Assembly (NCBI GenBank): GCA_947371865.1
Contig: CANBRH010000002.1
Location: forward strand, 4,812-68,811
Direction of reading: 5' to 3'
Length of the DNA stretch: 64,000 nt
Source: Actinomycetota bacterium
Lineage (GTDB): Bacteria; Actinomycetota; Actinomycetes; Nanopelagicales; Nanopelagicaceae
The notes below the pieces were generated by a model that did not search any database, had not been told where the DNA came from, and was given only the letters and a program-made list of their open reading frames with translations. Shown here one piece after another: positions 44,070-54,135 of the stretch (the first letter of the stretch is position 1; each line of letters begins with the position of its first letter). A program made the position numbers and the translations under genes.

Positions 44070-44744
44070 ATGTCCGAACAATCTAGCCAACAACCAGTCG
44101 GGAAAGTGGAAATTGGACCTGGTGAATTCTATCCCGTGGTCGGTGTCGGTCCTATGCCGCTTCCGTGGCCAAGTGAGGATTACTTTGATCCAGAATTGCT
44201 CGAACAAGGCGATCGTCGCAATGTGTTGGACCACTACCGTTATTGGAAAGTTGAAGCGATAGTTGCAGACCTAGACACAAAGCGCCATCCGCTTCAGATT
44301 GCAATTGAAAATTGGCAGCATGACTTAAATATCGGATCCATCGTTCGCACCGCAAACGCTTTCAATGTCAGCGCAGTTCATATTGTCGGCAAGCGGGACT
44401 GGAATCGTCGCGGCGCAATGGTCACGGATAAATATCTACGAGTTATTCATCACCCAACGATTGCTGATTTCAAAAATTGGTGTGACGAGAATCAGATACC
44501 GATTATTGGTATTGATAACCTGCCGGTATCTACTCAACTTGAATCAGCGACACTTCCGGAAACATGCGTGCTCTTCTTTGGTCAAGAGGGTGCAGGAATG
44601 TCCGATGAAGCGGTATCAATCTGCTCGCAAGTATTAGCGATTCAACAGTATGGATCAACTAGATCAATGAATGCATCTGCCGCGGGCGCAATAGCAATGT
44701 ATGCCTGGGCGATGCAGCACCTTAACGTTCGTCGAACAAACTAG
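44070..44744 (+). CDS. TrmH/SpoU-family RNA ribose methyltransferase
   Basis: This SPOUT-class 2'-O-methyltransferase modifies tRNA or rRNA. The 224-residue protein has the three SpoU motifs: NIGSIVRTANAF, VLFFGQEGAGMSDE and the SAM-knot segment QYGSTRSMNASAAGAIAMYAW. About 70 residues precede motif 1, including a proline-rich part PLPWPSEDYFDPELL. The target nucleotide cannot be read from sequence. ATG 44070 is preferred over GTG 44061 because of the promoter element. It overlaps the convergent TPR gene by 23 bases. Confidence 0.9.
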   Translation: MSEQSSQQPVGKVEIGPGEFYPVVGVGPMPLPWPSEDYFDPELLEQGDRRNVLDHYRYWKVEAIVADLDTKRHPLQIAIENWQHDLNIGSIVRTANAFNVSAVHIVGKRDWNRRGAMVTDKYLRVIHHPTIADFKNWCDENQIPIIGIDNLPVSTQLESATLPETCVLFFGQEGAGMSDEAVSICSQVLAIQQYGSTRSMNASAAGAIAMYAWAMQHLNVRRTN

Positions 44745-45684
44745 GTTCAACCCACTGATCTTCAATAATTTCTGAGACTGCAAGTAATCGTCGTTCGATC
44801 TCAAGTGCATCCTCTTCGCGATCCAATGCACGTAGCGCAGAGGCCATCCGGCGTTCGACTTCAAGAATGAATTCGAAATCGCGTGGATCTGAATCGGTTG
44901 CATCTTCTAGAACGCGTTCTAGAGTAAGTAAACCTAAATCAGCTTGACCGATGAGAATCTGGGCTTTACCTAGTTCGAGTAATGAATAAGTTTCGCGGCG
45001 ATGATCGTGAGCGGTTACGAAAACATCCAGTGACTTTTGAGCCGCAGCCAAAGCTGCATCCCCGTCGCCAATTTCGACAAGGCAATGTGCAATCTTCTGA
45101 TCGCACCTGGCAACGTTGATAACTTCCTTGAGATTCTTAAAAAGGGTGCGAGCTTCACGGAAGGCGGCTAGAGCTTCTTCGAATTGGCCTAATTCACGAC
45201 GGGCACAACCAATTAAATGAAGATCATTTGCGGCGCCGCTGTCATTGCCATCTACTAGATGCTCTTGAACGCAATCAGTCATGCAGTCAACAGTCTTTTG
45301 AAACTCCTTCGAACCAAACCACCATTCACCCAAGGTGCAGGCTAAATCGATCGCCAATGGAGATTTAGATTCGCGAAGAAGTTCGACGGCCTTACTCATG
45401 GCGGTGGCTGCCTCGGGCATGCGTTTCAATTGATTGAGGTTGTACCCGATTGCCGAATATGCCTGGGCTAAGCCATCTGCTGGAACTACTGGACCAAGTT
45501 CGGAGTAAATATCACGAGCGGTTTCGGCAAGCGCCAGAGCTTCGTCATATTGGCCGCGCGCGTAAATGCGAGCGCTAAGTTCGTAATATGTATTTGCGCG
45601 TTCTAGACCTTCGACCTCAGGAATTCGTTCCCACAGCATTTCCTCAGTAACGATCTCGTCTTGATTTTCGTCATCTTCGCTCAA
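44722..45684 (-). CDS. tetratricopeptide repeat protein
   Basis: The 320-residue soluble protein is almost wholly helical with at least five TPR-like units, for example ANTYYELSARIYARGQYDEALALAETARDIY, LAQAYSAIGYNLNQLKRMPEAATAMSKAVELL and FEEALAAFREARTLFKNL. It has no enzymatic domain, so it is presumably a scaffold or regulator. It starts at TTG 45684 with AAGGAG six bases before it. A perfect 12-base palindrome lies 12 bases upstream of the start, identical in sequence and distance to one before ctaG. Confidence 0.85.
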   Translation of the reverse strand: MSEDDENQDEIVTEEMLWERIPEVEGLERANTYYELSARIYARGQYDEALALAETARDIYSELGPVVPADGLAQAYSAIGYNLNQLKRMPEAATAMSKAVELLRESKSPLAIDLACTLGEWWFGSKEFQKTVDCMTDCVQEHLVDGNDSGAANDLHLIGCARRELGQFEEALAAFREARTLFKNLKEVINVARCDQKIAHCLVEIGDGDAALAAAQKSLDVFVTAHDHRRETYSLLELGKAQILIGQADLGLLTLERVLEDATDSDPRDFEFILEVERRMASALRALDREEDALEIERRLLAVSEIIEDQWVEPSLFDER

Positions 45685-45696
45685 GGTGACTCCTTA

Positions 45697-45708
45697 AGTG
45701 CTAGCACT
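45697..45708. promoter_or_regulatory. palindrome AGTGCTAGCACT upstream of the TPR gene
   Basis: This is a perfect 12-base palindrome ending 12 bases before the TTG start at 45684. The identical palindrome lies 12 bases before the ctaG start at 54934. A likely binding site for a shared dimeric regulator. The half AGTGCTA resembles an HrcA half-site, but the nine-base spacer of CIRCE is missing. Confidence 0.5.
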
Positions 45709-45768
45709 GCGCGTACTGAGAACACTAGCAATAAGGGCGCGATTGGGGCGGCGCCACCCAGCGGAAGT

Positions 45769-45774
45769 ATTCTT
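45769..45774 (+). promoter_or_regulatory. -10 hexamer of the NodB-YncE-aaPGS operon
   Basis: TATTCT lies five bases before GTG 45780 with no ribosome site, indicating a leaderless start. Confidence 0.45.
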
Positions 45775-45779
45775 AGCCA

Positions 45780-46466
45780 GTGAGCCTAAACCGTAGACAA
45801 TTCATTCAGGCGGGGGCAATTGCCGCAACCGCAACTTTTTTAGATCCAGCAATGGCGTCAGTTCCCAAACCGGACATTACCCATGGCCCGCGCACTAAGG
45901 CGGAAGTTGCCCTAACTTTTCACGGAGCCGGCTCCAGTTCCATCGCAGATTCACTTTTGCAGATCTTTCGCAGCACCAAAACACCTGTTTCAATTTTCGC
46001 AGTCGGAACTTGGTTGATTTCAAATCCGAATTACGCAAAAACAATTTTGGCAGATGGTCACGATCTAGGTAATCACACCCTGCATCACTATGCGATGAAA
46101 ACTTTGACTGCCAAGCAAGTTGATTCTGAAATTGCTGGCTGCGCTGCTGAACTCAAAAAACTAATTGGCAATCACGGCTCTTGGTTTCGCGCATCCGGGA
46201 CTCAACACACAACTGCTTTGATTCGTAAGAGTGCGCTCAAATACGGATACAACCAGAGCATCTCCTATGAAGTTGATTCGATGGATTACACAGACCCCAG
46301 CAAAACCGCGATTATCAATAACGTCATGAACTCCGTGCAAAACGGCAGCATTATAAGTTTGCATTTTGGACACAAAAATACAATCACAGCGCTTCCTACT
46401 CTCTTAGAGAAGTTGCACGCCAAAGGTTTCACACCAGTAACTCTCACCACTATGTTGGGGAAGATT
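45780..46466 (+). CDS. exported NodB-fold polysaccharide deacetylase-like protein
   Basis: The 229-residue protein has a twin-arginine signal (SLNRRQFIQAG, about 2-12; cleavage after AMA near 26) and a NodB domain. Motif 2 is intact (GNHTLHHY, H99 and H103), as are RASGTQ and the final LHFGH. Motif 1 is altered: ALTFHGAG (44-51) replaces the normal TFDDG, losing both the catalytic-base and metal-binding Asp. It may still be active through a different metal site, or may bind rather than cleave glycans. Its stop (TGATG) overlaps the next gene by one base when counted to 46469. Confidence 0.85.
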
Positions 46467-46468
46467 TG

Positions 46469-47575
46469 ATGCGTAAGTTTCTTGGACTCGTAATTCTTGC
46501 TGCCACAACGCTTTTCCTCCCCGCTTCAGCTTCAACACCGCTCGCCGGAATGCCACCGGTGCTCGATCAGAACGATATCTACGCTGCTGATCGCGCCAAC
46601 CAACTTTCAGATGTAGTAAAAAATATGCCCGAGCGCGTCTACGTCCCGAATCACACCTCCAATACCGTTTCGGTCATCGATCCAAAAACCTTCAAAGTCG
46701 TGAAGACCTTTAAGACCGCCAAAGGCCCCCAACATGTTGTCCCCTCCTGGGACTTAAAGACCCTCTGGGTCAATAACAATGAAGGCAATTACCTGACCCC
46801 TATTAACCCTGCGACGGTCACAATCGGCAAGCCGGTCTACGTCCATGACCCCTATAACCTTTACTTCACGCCCAATGGGAAATATGCAGTTGTTATGGCC
46901 GAGGCTGACCAACAGATTGTCTTCCGCGACCCCCACACGATGGCAATAAAGAAGGTAGTAAAAGTCCCGTGCCCTGGCGTCAATCACGCCGACTGGACCA
47001 AAGATGGCAATTTCTTTATGGCTAGCTGCGAGTTCAACGGTGAGATGCTCTGGCTGAACACCAGCAAAATGGCATTGGTGAAGACCGCCAAGTTGCCGCA
47101 CACCTACGTTAAAAATCCAATGCCGCAGGATGTGAAGATCTCCCCCGATGGCAGCACTTTCTATATTGCCGACATGATGTCCAACGGAGTTTGGATGATG
47201 AAGGCTAATAACTTTGGCCACTTCACGCTCATCAAGACTGGACAGGAAGCGCACGGAATTTATGTCACGCGCGATTCAAAGACTGCCCTCATTACTAACC
47301 GTGGCGAAGGAAGTGTCTCGGTGTTGCGCTTCTCAGATAACAAAATTATCGCCAAATGGAAAATTCCTGGCGGTGGCAGCCCCGATATGGGTGGCATCTC
47401 TGCAGATGGCACGCAATTCTGGGTCTCTGGTCGATACGACAATGTTGTTTATGTCTTTGATATTGTGCACGGAAAATTTCTCACTAAAATTAAAGTTGGC
47501 AAAGAGCCGCACGGCTTAGCAATCTATCCACAGCCGGGTCGTTACTCACTTGGACATACAGGGGTATTTAGATAA
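46469..47575 (+). CDS. secreted YncE-like beta-propeller protein
   Basis: The 368-residue protein has a signal peptide (MRKFLGLVILAATTLFLPASAS) and six or seven YVTN/NHL-like blades, for example VYVPNHTSNTVSVIDPKTFKVVKTF, MPQDVKISPDGSTFYIADMMSNGVWMM and HGIYVTRDSKTALITNRGEGSVSVL. Such propellers bind partners or, in respiratory enzymes, cofactors; no heme CxxCH motif is present. ATG 46469 overlaps the preceding stop (TGATG), and its own stop overlaps the next gene (TAATG), so the three genes form a tightly coupled envelope operon. Confidence 0.88.
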   Translation: MRKFLGLVILAATTLFLPASASTPLAGMPPVLDQNDIYAADRANQLSDVVKNMPERVYVPNHTSNTVSVIDPKTFKVVKTFKTAKGPQHVVPSWDLKTLWVNNNEGNYLTPINPATVTIGKPVYVHDPYNLYFTPNGKYAVVMAEADQQIVFRDPHTMAIKKVVKVPCPGVNHADWTKDGNFFMASCEFNGEMLWLNTSKMALVKTAKLPHTYVKNPMPQDVKISPDGSTFYIADMMSNGVWMMKANNFGHFTLIKTGQEAHGIYVTRDSKTALITNRGEGSVSVLRFSDNKIIAKWKIPGGGSPDMGGISADGTQFWVSGRYDNVVYVFDIVHGKFLTKIKVGKEPHGLAIYPQPGRYSLGHTGVFR

Positions 47576-49251
47576 TGAAGATCAGTGGTTCAGTCCCGAA
47601 GTGGATTGGCCGCTTTGCATACTTGGTCGGTCTTTTCGATATGGGCGCCAACTTATTTCGCCCCATACGCATCCGGGCTCACAAGATTGATCACTACCTA
47701 CCACTTGCAGTTCACTCAACCGCGTTCGCTACTGCATTCTTTACCGGGGTCATTACTCTAATTTTGGCTCGAGGATTGATCAGACGTAAACGACGTGCCT
47801 GGACGATGAGCATTTCAATTCTAGTAATTAGTTTGATCGCAAATGGTCTGCGTTTTACCGATCAACCTTTTGAGGAAATTCTCTCGGTTGTTCTGATCAT
47901 CCTCTTGTTGGCTTACCGCAAAGAGTTCTATGCGAAATCTGACCCAACAACCAAATTGCGTCCTGTTTATGGCTTTGTTTTTGCATTTATTATTTTCTTC
48001 ATCTCCGGAATATTGATTTTGCTCTTCCGGCACGGCTCCCAAATTTCTGGTAACCCGTCGGTGAAAGAGATATTACTTACCGTTCTTGAAGGATTGGTTG
48101 GGATTACCGGTCCAGTTAAGTTCATTTCCGATCGTTCCAACGATGCGCTGGGCTTTACCTTAGGAACTTTCGGCATCTTCCTCATTCTGATTCCGGTCTG
48201 GCTCTATTTCCGCAGAATTGAACCGACGCCAAAAATGAGTGATGAAGAACTTGAAATCGTGAAGAAACTTATAAAGCACGATCTAGAGCAGGATTCGTTG
48301 GGTTACTTTGCGACTCGGTTGGACAAAAGTGTTATCTGGGCAAAGAATCGGAAGGCGGGCATCGCTTATCGCGTCCAAGGCGGAGTTATGCTGGCCAGCG
48401 GTGACCCATTTGGTGAGTACAGCCTTTGGCCAGAAGCGATCGAGGAATTTCTCACTGTCGCCAAAGAACATGCTTGGACACCTGCAGTTATGGGAGCCAG
48501 CGATCACGGTGGCGAAGTGTGGGTCGACAAGGCAGAAATGCTTGCTATTGATATTGGCGATGAAGCCATCATTAATGTTGCTAACTTCACTCTTGAAGGA
48601 CGTTCGATGAGCAACGTGCGCCAGATGGTCAATCGCATCAAGCGCAAGGGATACACCAGCCAGACAACTAAATTTTGCGAACTAGAACCATCTCTACAAC
48701 GCGAGATGCAAGAGCTCGCGAAGAAGTGGCGTTACGGCGTACCAGAGCGCGGTTTTTCCATGTCAATGGATCGATTTGGTGAGGCGATAGATCAGGAGAC
48801 GTATATAACGATCGCGCGTCAAGATGGGGTAGTAAAAGGTTTTCTTTATTTTGTCCCTTGGACCACTAACCGTCTCTCTCTTGATCGCATGCAGCGCGAG
48901 AAGGGTACTGACCCTGGAGTCAGTGAACTGATGATCGTTTCAACTGTCGAATATGCGGCCGAACACGGTCTGACACATATCTCTCTCAACTTTGCGGCAT
49001 TTAGGTCTCTCTTCGAGCGCGCAGATAAAATCAGCGCCGGTCCAATCGTCCGAAGCACGAGAAACTTCATCAGATTTCTCTCCAATTGGTTCCAGGTGGA
49101 ATCCCTCTATCGCTTCAATGCCAAGTTCCAACCGGAATGGGAAACTCGCTATGTTCTCTATCCAAAAGCCAGCGACCTAGTCTCCGTTGGGTGGGCGGCG
49201 CTCCGTGCCGAGAAATTTATTACTAGTTTCCGTTCGCACTCTGTTCGTTAA
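47575..49251 (+). CDS. aminoacyl-phosphatidylglycerol synthase-like protein (LPG synthase C-domain, DUF2156)
   Basis: The 558-residue protein has about six membrane segments in residues 15-215 and a C-terminal GNAT-like domain (about 235-545) of the MprF/LysX phosphatidylglycerol aminoacyltransferase type. Supporting segments are YRVQGGVMLASGDPFG, ANFTLEGRSMSNVRQMVNRIKRKGY and VSELMIVSTVEYAAEHGLTHISLNFAAFRSLFERA. It probably transfers an amino acid from aminoacyl-tRNA to phosphatidylglycerol, changing surface charge. No LysRS domain is fused, unlike mycobacterial LysX. It overlaps a convergent esterase by 29 bases. Confidence 0.88.
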   Translation: MKISGSVPKWIGRFAYLVGLFDMGANLFRPIRIRAHKIDHYLPLAVHSTAFATAFFTGVITLILARGLIRRKRRAWTMSISILVISLIANGLRFTDQPFEEILSVVLIILLLAYRKEFYAKSDPTTKLRPVYGFVFAFIIFFISGILILLFRHGSQISGNPSVKEILLTVLEGLVGITGPVKFISDRSNDALGFTLGTFGIFLILIPVWLYFRRIEPTPKMSDEELEIVKKLIKHDLEQDSLGYFATRLDKSVIWAKNRKAGIAYRVQGGVMLASGDPFGEYSLWPEAIEEFLTVAKEHAWTPAVMGASDHGGEVWVDKAEMLAIDIGDEAIINVANFTLEGRSMSNVRQMVNRIKRKGYTSQTTKFCELEPSLQREMQELAKKWRYGVPERGFSMSMDRFGEAIDQETYITIARQDGVVKGFLYFVPWTTNRLSLDRMQREKGTDPGVSELMIVSTVEYAAEHGLTHISLNFAAFRSLFERADKISAGPIVRSTRNFIRFLSNWFQVESLYRFNAKFQPEWETRYVLYPKASDLVSVGWAALRAEKFITSFRSHSVR

Positions 49252-50329
49252 TCCAGAGCATTCCGGTCTCAACGTAAGGGTGCCAAACTTGCAGATTGTG
49301 CCCACCCAAAGGGATCTCAACGAACTTGGCAGATAAATAGGGCGAACTTTCTTGAACAAACTTCAGGGCGGATTTGTAGTAAAAGTGATCGGCTTTACTT
49401 GCAATCACCAAGAGTGCCGGGTTTGACGCCGAAGTTTTAATCGTGGTTATCAAGTCATATTCTGAAATCAATTTCTTGGCCATAGATTTATTGATTCCCG
49501 TTTCGAAACTTGGGGAGAAGTAACCCGCTAAGGAAATTGCCCGGGCATACTGATGTGGATGGCGGACCGCTAACTCGGTAGCACACCAACCTCCGGTTGA
49601 ATATCCAAAACTTGTCCATTTTCTATTATCGATTCCTAGGAATCTCCTTGCGAAGCGATGCATGTCATCACTCAACCAGGTTTCAACTTGGGCACCTTTT
49701 GGAATATTTAAGCATTCGCTGTCTTGCGCCGGAACTACATTGATGTTGGGAATAATCGCAATCGTAGGTTTGATTTGTCCTTGTGCTTCTAATTGTTCGA
49801 TGGTGTCAATTCCGTGCAATGCACCTATCCATGTTTGTGGTACGCCTGGAAAACCGGAAAATAGTTCGACAACTTGATAATTTGTAGGAAGTACTGGGTT
49901 ATTGGATGACGTGTATGCCGCAGCAACTTTTGGAGAAAGCACAACGTAGACAACATCGCTTACTCCTGAGTGTTCACCAGTAATGACCTTGCGAATAATC
50001 AGGCTGCCGAGTGCAGTTCGCTTAGCGTGGGATAAGTCATTTTGAGTGATCTCTGCCAATGAGTTGGAATTGATGGCAATTTTTGAAAGGTTGCGTTTAC
50101 TTCCAAAGAGATCGCCCCAACTTGAATAAAACTCACCCGAACGGTTAATCGTTATTAACACTGAGGAGATTGCCAAGATTTGTAGAAGTAAAAGCGCCAC
50201 GAAGCGAATACCCAAATGCCTGGCTTTTTTATGAGCAAGTTTGTGCCAGAGAACGGTAAGTGCGATTAACAGAGCGAAGGTCAGAAACCAAAAGAAAAGT
50301 TCAGTACCTAAATTCAGTAGAGGTAGCAC
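49223..50329 (-). CDS. membrane-anchored alpha/beta-hydrolase, esterase D/Ag85-like
   Basis: The 368-residue protein has two N-terminal membrane segments (about 10-28 and 41-61) and an extracytoplasmic alpha/beta-hydrolase domain. The nucleophile elbow is GYSTGGW (S244), with ASKADHF (Asp near 318) and GGHNLQVW (His near 348) completing a triad. This is the PF00756-like esterase group that includes mycolyltransferases and S-formylglutathione hydrolase. Facing an aminoacyl-PG synthase gene, it may be an aminoacyl-PG hydrolase, as described for Enterococcus and Corynebacterium pairs; that is inference. TAGACT lies six bases before the GTG start. Confidence 0.82.
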   Translation of the reverse strand: MLPLLNLGTELFFWFLTFALLIALTVLWHKLAHKKARHLGIRFVALLLLQILAISSVLITINRSGEFYSSWGDLFGSKRNLSKIAINSNSLAEITQNDLSHAKRTALGSLIIRKVITGEHSGVSDVVYVVLSPKVAAAYTSSNNPVLPTNYQVVELFSGFPGVPQTWIGALHGIDTIEQLEAQGQIKPTIAIIPNINVVPAQDSECLNIPKGAQVETWLSDDMHRFARRFLGIDNRKWTSFGYSTGGWCATELAVRHPHQYARAISLAGYFSPSFETGINKSMAKKLISEYDLITTIKTSASNPALLVIASKADHFYYKSALKFVQESSPYLSAKFVEIPLGGHNLQVWHPYVETGMLWINEQSANGN

Positions 50330-50335
50330 GCTATA

Positions 50336-50341
50336 AGTCTA
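50336..50341 (-). promoter_or_regulatory. -10 hexamer of the esterase gene
   Basis: Minus-strand TAGACT ends six bases before GTG 50329, in the 20-base gap after the GT39 gene; no ribosome site is seen. Confidence 0.4.
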
Positions 50342-50349
50342 GAACTTTA

Positions 50350-52371
50350 CTAATTGTTAACAGCCACTTCCGGAGTGCATAAGTAGATCGAGGAGTTCGA
50401 TGGCGCGGAAGAGTCAATCTGACAATTTGCAGTAACCCACGTCTCAATGATGGAGGTGTTAGCTCCGTTTCCGTTATTCCCGCTACCCATGCCACCGACT
50501 AATACATATTTAAGATCACCGCTCTTAATCAATTCTTTGAACCTCTCCAGCGTCGGCGAGGGATCCTGCCCATCGAAACCACCGATAGGAAGGACATTCT
50601 CGCCAGTAGCGGTGATAAATGGGGCTGCGCTCATTCCACCAAAAGTAGCTAGTAGGTATTTGGTTCCTTCGCGATGAAGTTTTAAGTATGCAATTAGCGT
50701 CTTGTCTGCGCTCTGCCCGAAACCGCCACCTGCGCCACCGAAACCACCTCGCGCGCCCCCAGGGAATTGATCGTGATGATTAGGGTCGCGAAAATTTCTA
50801 GGATCGAAATTTCCGTTGGGACGTGGACCTATTGTCGGTGGATTGCCGAGCGCCAAGCCAGGAACGCCAGCTGGTCGGGCACCACCGGGTGCACCGAATC
50901 CTGCGCCTTCAGAATTAGGTCCTGCAGTGGGATTTATGGAATTCGCTCGATTCTTCACATCAGCCGCCCAAACCGTAGGCGTAGTTAGGAGCGATCCAGC
51001 AATGGCAAGTGCCAGCAGAGACTTCATCGCTCCATTACGAACAATGAAGAGAAAGAAGATCGCAATGGCTGCTAGTCCAAAGGCAACGTAGGGAGACCAG
51101 CCGTAGAAACCTTGATATCTGCCTGAGACCATGCTCATCCAGATTGCGCTGCCCAGAAGTAGGAGACTGAGCACAATTTTGAAAAATAGCTCTCGTCGCT
51201 CAATGAGAAATTTCATAGACCCTGAAATCAGGAATGCCATAGGGATCGCAAGTGAAGTTGTATAAAACTGATGCATTCCAGCAACTTTTGCAAACATTAA
51301 GTAGAAAGTTATGAACCAAAGTGCAATAAAGATGAACCCGCCACGTGCAAATCTGTATTCCGGTTTGCGAAACGTTGCAAAACTTAACACTAAAATCGCA
51401 ATAACGCTTGTTGGAATTAGCCAAGAAATCTGTCCCGCAACTTGGTTATTAAATAATCTGGCAAATCCCGAGGTGCCACTAAATGGCGGCGTGAAACTGC
51501 GGAATATTGGATTGTCGGTGGCAGATGAAAGAGATTGCGTCGCACTGAATCTGCCTAACCCATTGTAACCAAAAACCATTTCCCAAGCGCTGTTGTGATA
51601 AGTGCCTCCCACATATGGTCTGGACGAAGCCGGTGTCATAGTCACGATAATGATCCAGGAAAGCGATACGGCTAGAGAACTAACGCCTGCTATCAGAAGA
51701 GTTTTTATACGTTCTTTCATTGCGACGGGTGCTACAACTAACCAAGCGACGATAAGCGCTGGCCAAACAGCCCATGCTTCTAACATATAAGTTTGAAAAG
51801 CTATGCCGATCCAGACACCTGTCCAGATGAGTGATCGTCTATTGCCACTCTTCAGTGCAGCCGTCGCTCGGTCTGCCGAGATCGCAAGAGCAAGCAGAAA
51901 AAAAGTCTGTGGTTGATTGGACCGAGCGACAGCGGCAATGATGGGGGTCGTGGCAATGAGGGCACCTGCAAAGAGGCCGGCATAGATTCCAAAATATCTA
52001 CGAACCGCCATTGCGATAAATATTGCAACGCCAATCCCGGCGAGCGCGTTAGGCGCATCTACAGCCCAGGTACTAAATCCAAAAACTTTCACAAAGAGCG
52101 CAGGGATCCAATACGAACCTGGAATCTTGTCTAGTGAAACCGTCCCAGCAGGATCAAGACTTCCAAAAATGAAATTCGAAAAACTCTTGCTCATGCTGAC
52201 GGCAATGGCTGCGTAATATTCTGAACGAGCACCGGTAGCTAGCCGCCACAAATAGAGCCAGCCAGTAAAGAGAGTAAGTAGAGCTAAGCCAATGCGCCAT
52301 TGCCAGTGTTCGGAAATTCGAGCTTGTGTGACTGGGGCCGGGCTTTCTTCGGCTAGGGACACGTCGCTCAT
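50350..52371 (-). CDS. GT39-family mannosyltransferase-like membrane protein
   Basis: The protein of 673 residues has about twelve membrane segments. It carries the GT39/ArnT-like first-loop block SEYYAAIAVSMSKSFSNF and SLDKIPGSYWIPALFVKVFG, the counterpart of the DKPP region. A Gly/Pro/Asn-rich linker (about 500-550, with GGARGGFGGAGGGFG) joins a C-terminal soluble domain. This matches actinobacterial YkcA/YkcB-like lipid-linked sugar transferases, probably acting on the outer face. The frame opens at 52452, but that codon abuts the guaB1 start, so ATG 52371 is preferred. Confidence 0.88.
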   Translation of the reverse strand: MSDVSLAEESPAPVTQARISEHWQWRIGLALLTLFTGWLYLWRLATGARSEYYAAIAVSMSKSFSNFIFGSLDPAGTVSLDKIPGSYWIPALFVKVFGFSTWAVDAPNALAGIGVAIFIAMAVRRYFGIYAGLFAGALIATTPIIAAVARSNQPQTFFLLALAISADRATAALKSGNRRSLIWTGVWIGIAFQTYMLEAWAVWPALIVAWLVVAPVAMKERIKTLLIAGVSSLAVSLSWIIIVTMTPASSRPYVGGTYHNSAWEMVFGYNGLGRFSATQSLSSATDNPIFRSFTPPFSGTSGFARLFNNQVAGQISWLIPTSVIAILVLSFATFRKPEYRFARGGFIFIALWFITFYLMFAKVAGMHQFYTTSLAIPMAFLISGSMKFLIERRELFFKIVLSLLLLGSAIWMSMVSGRYQGFYGWSPYVAFGLAAIAIFFLFIVRNGAMKSLLALAIAGSLLTTPTVWAADVKNRANSINPTAGPNSEGAGFGAPGGARPAGVPGLALGNPPTIGPRPNGNFDPRNFRDPNHHDQFPGGARGGFGGAGGGFGQSADKTLIAYLKLHREGTKYLLATFGGMSAAPFITATGENVLPIGGFDGQDPSPTLERFKELIKSGDLKYVLVGGMGSGNNGNGANTSIIETWVTANCQIDSSAPSNSSIYLCTPEVAVNN

Positions 52372-52438
52372 AGGCGTAGTACAGCCAATGTTGCTGGGAA
52401 AGGTCTCAAAGCCGACAGAGATAGCGGATAAATAAAGG

Positions 52439-53889
<1,451 letters not shown>

Positions 53890-54135
53890 TTAATCCACCA
53901 TTCGAGGTGGATCGTCAGAATCATCAAAGGGTTCACGTGGTTGGGAAAGTTTCCAATACATATAAAGAATGAATACCCCAAAAAAAGGCCATTCGAAAAC
54001 GTAGACCCAACTTCGGTGGTTACCGTCTAACGCTCGCTGAAATTCGAAGACACCTAATAGCGCGCACACTGGTATGGCCATCAAGATCCATTTTCGCTTG
54101 GGATCTAAATGCGGCGGCGTCTGCTCCTCACTCAT
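53890..54135 (-). CDS. small membrane protein downstream of ctaG
   Basis: The 81-residue protein has two membrane segments (about 15-32 and 44-62) with EWPFFGVFILYMYWKL and a charged C-terminus DDSDDPPRMVD. I do not recognise a named family. Its start lies within the last codons of ctaG (eight-base overlap), so it is expressed with ctaG and may be a small oxidase-assembly or subunit-like protein; that is inference from context. It ends exactly at the guaB1 stop. Confidence 0.7.
   Translation of the reverse strand: MSEEQTPPHLDPKRKWILMAIPVCALLGVFEFQRALDGNHRSWVYVFEWPFFGVFILYMYWKLSQPREPFDDSDDPPRMVD

Noticed and set aside
45697..45708. CIRCE element for HrcA
   Set aside because: The half-site is similar, but the two halves are fused without the required nine-base spacer, and the downstream genes are not chaperones.
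46754..47254. 166-residue minus-strand frame
   Set aside because: It is antisense to the YncE-like propeller gene, which has conserved blades in the plus frame.
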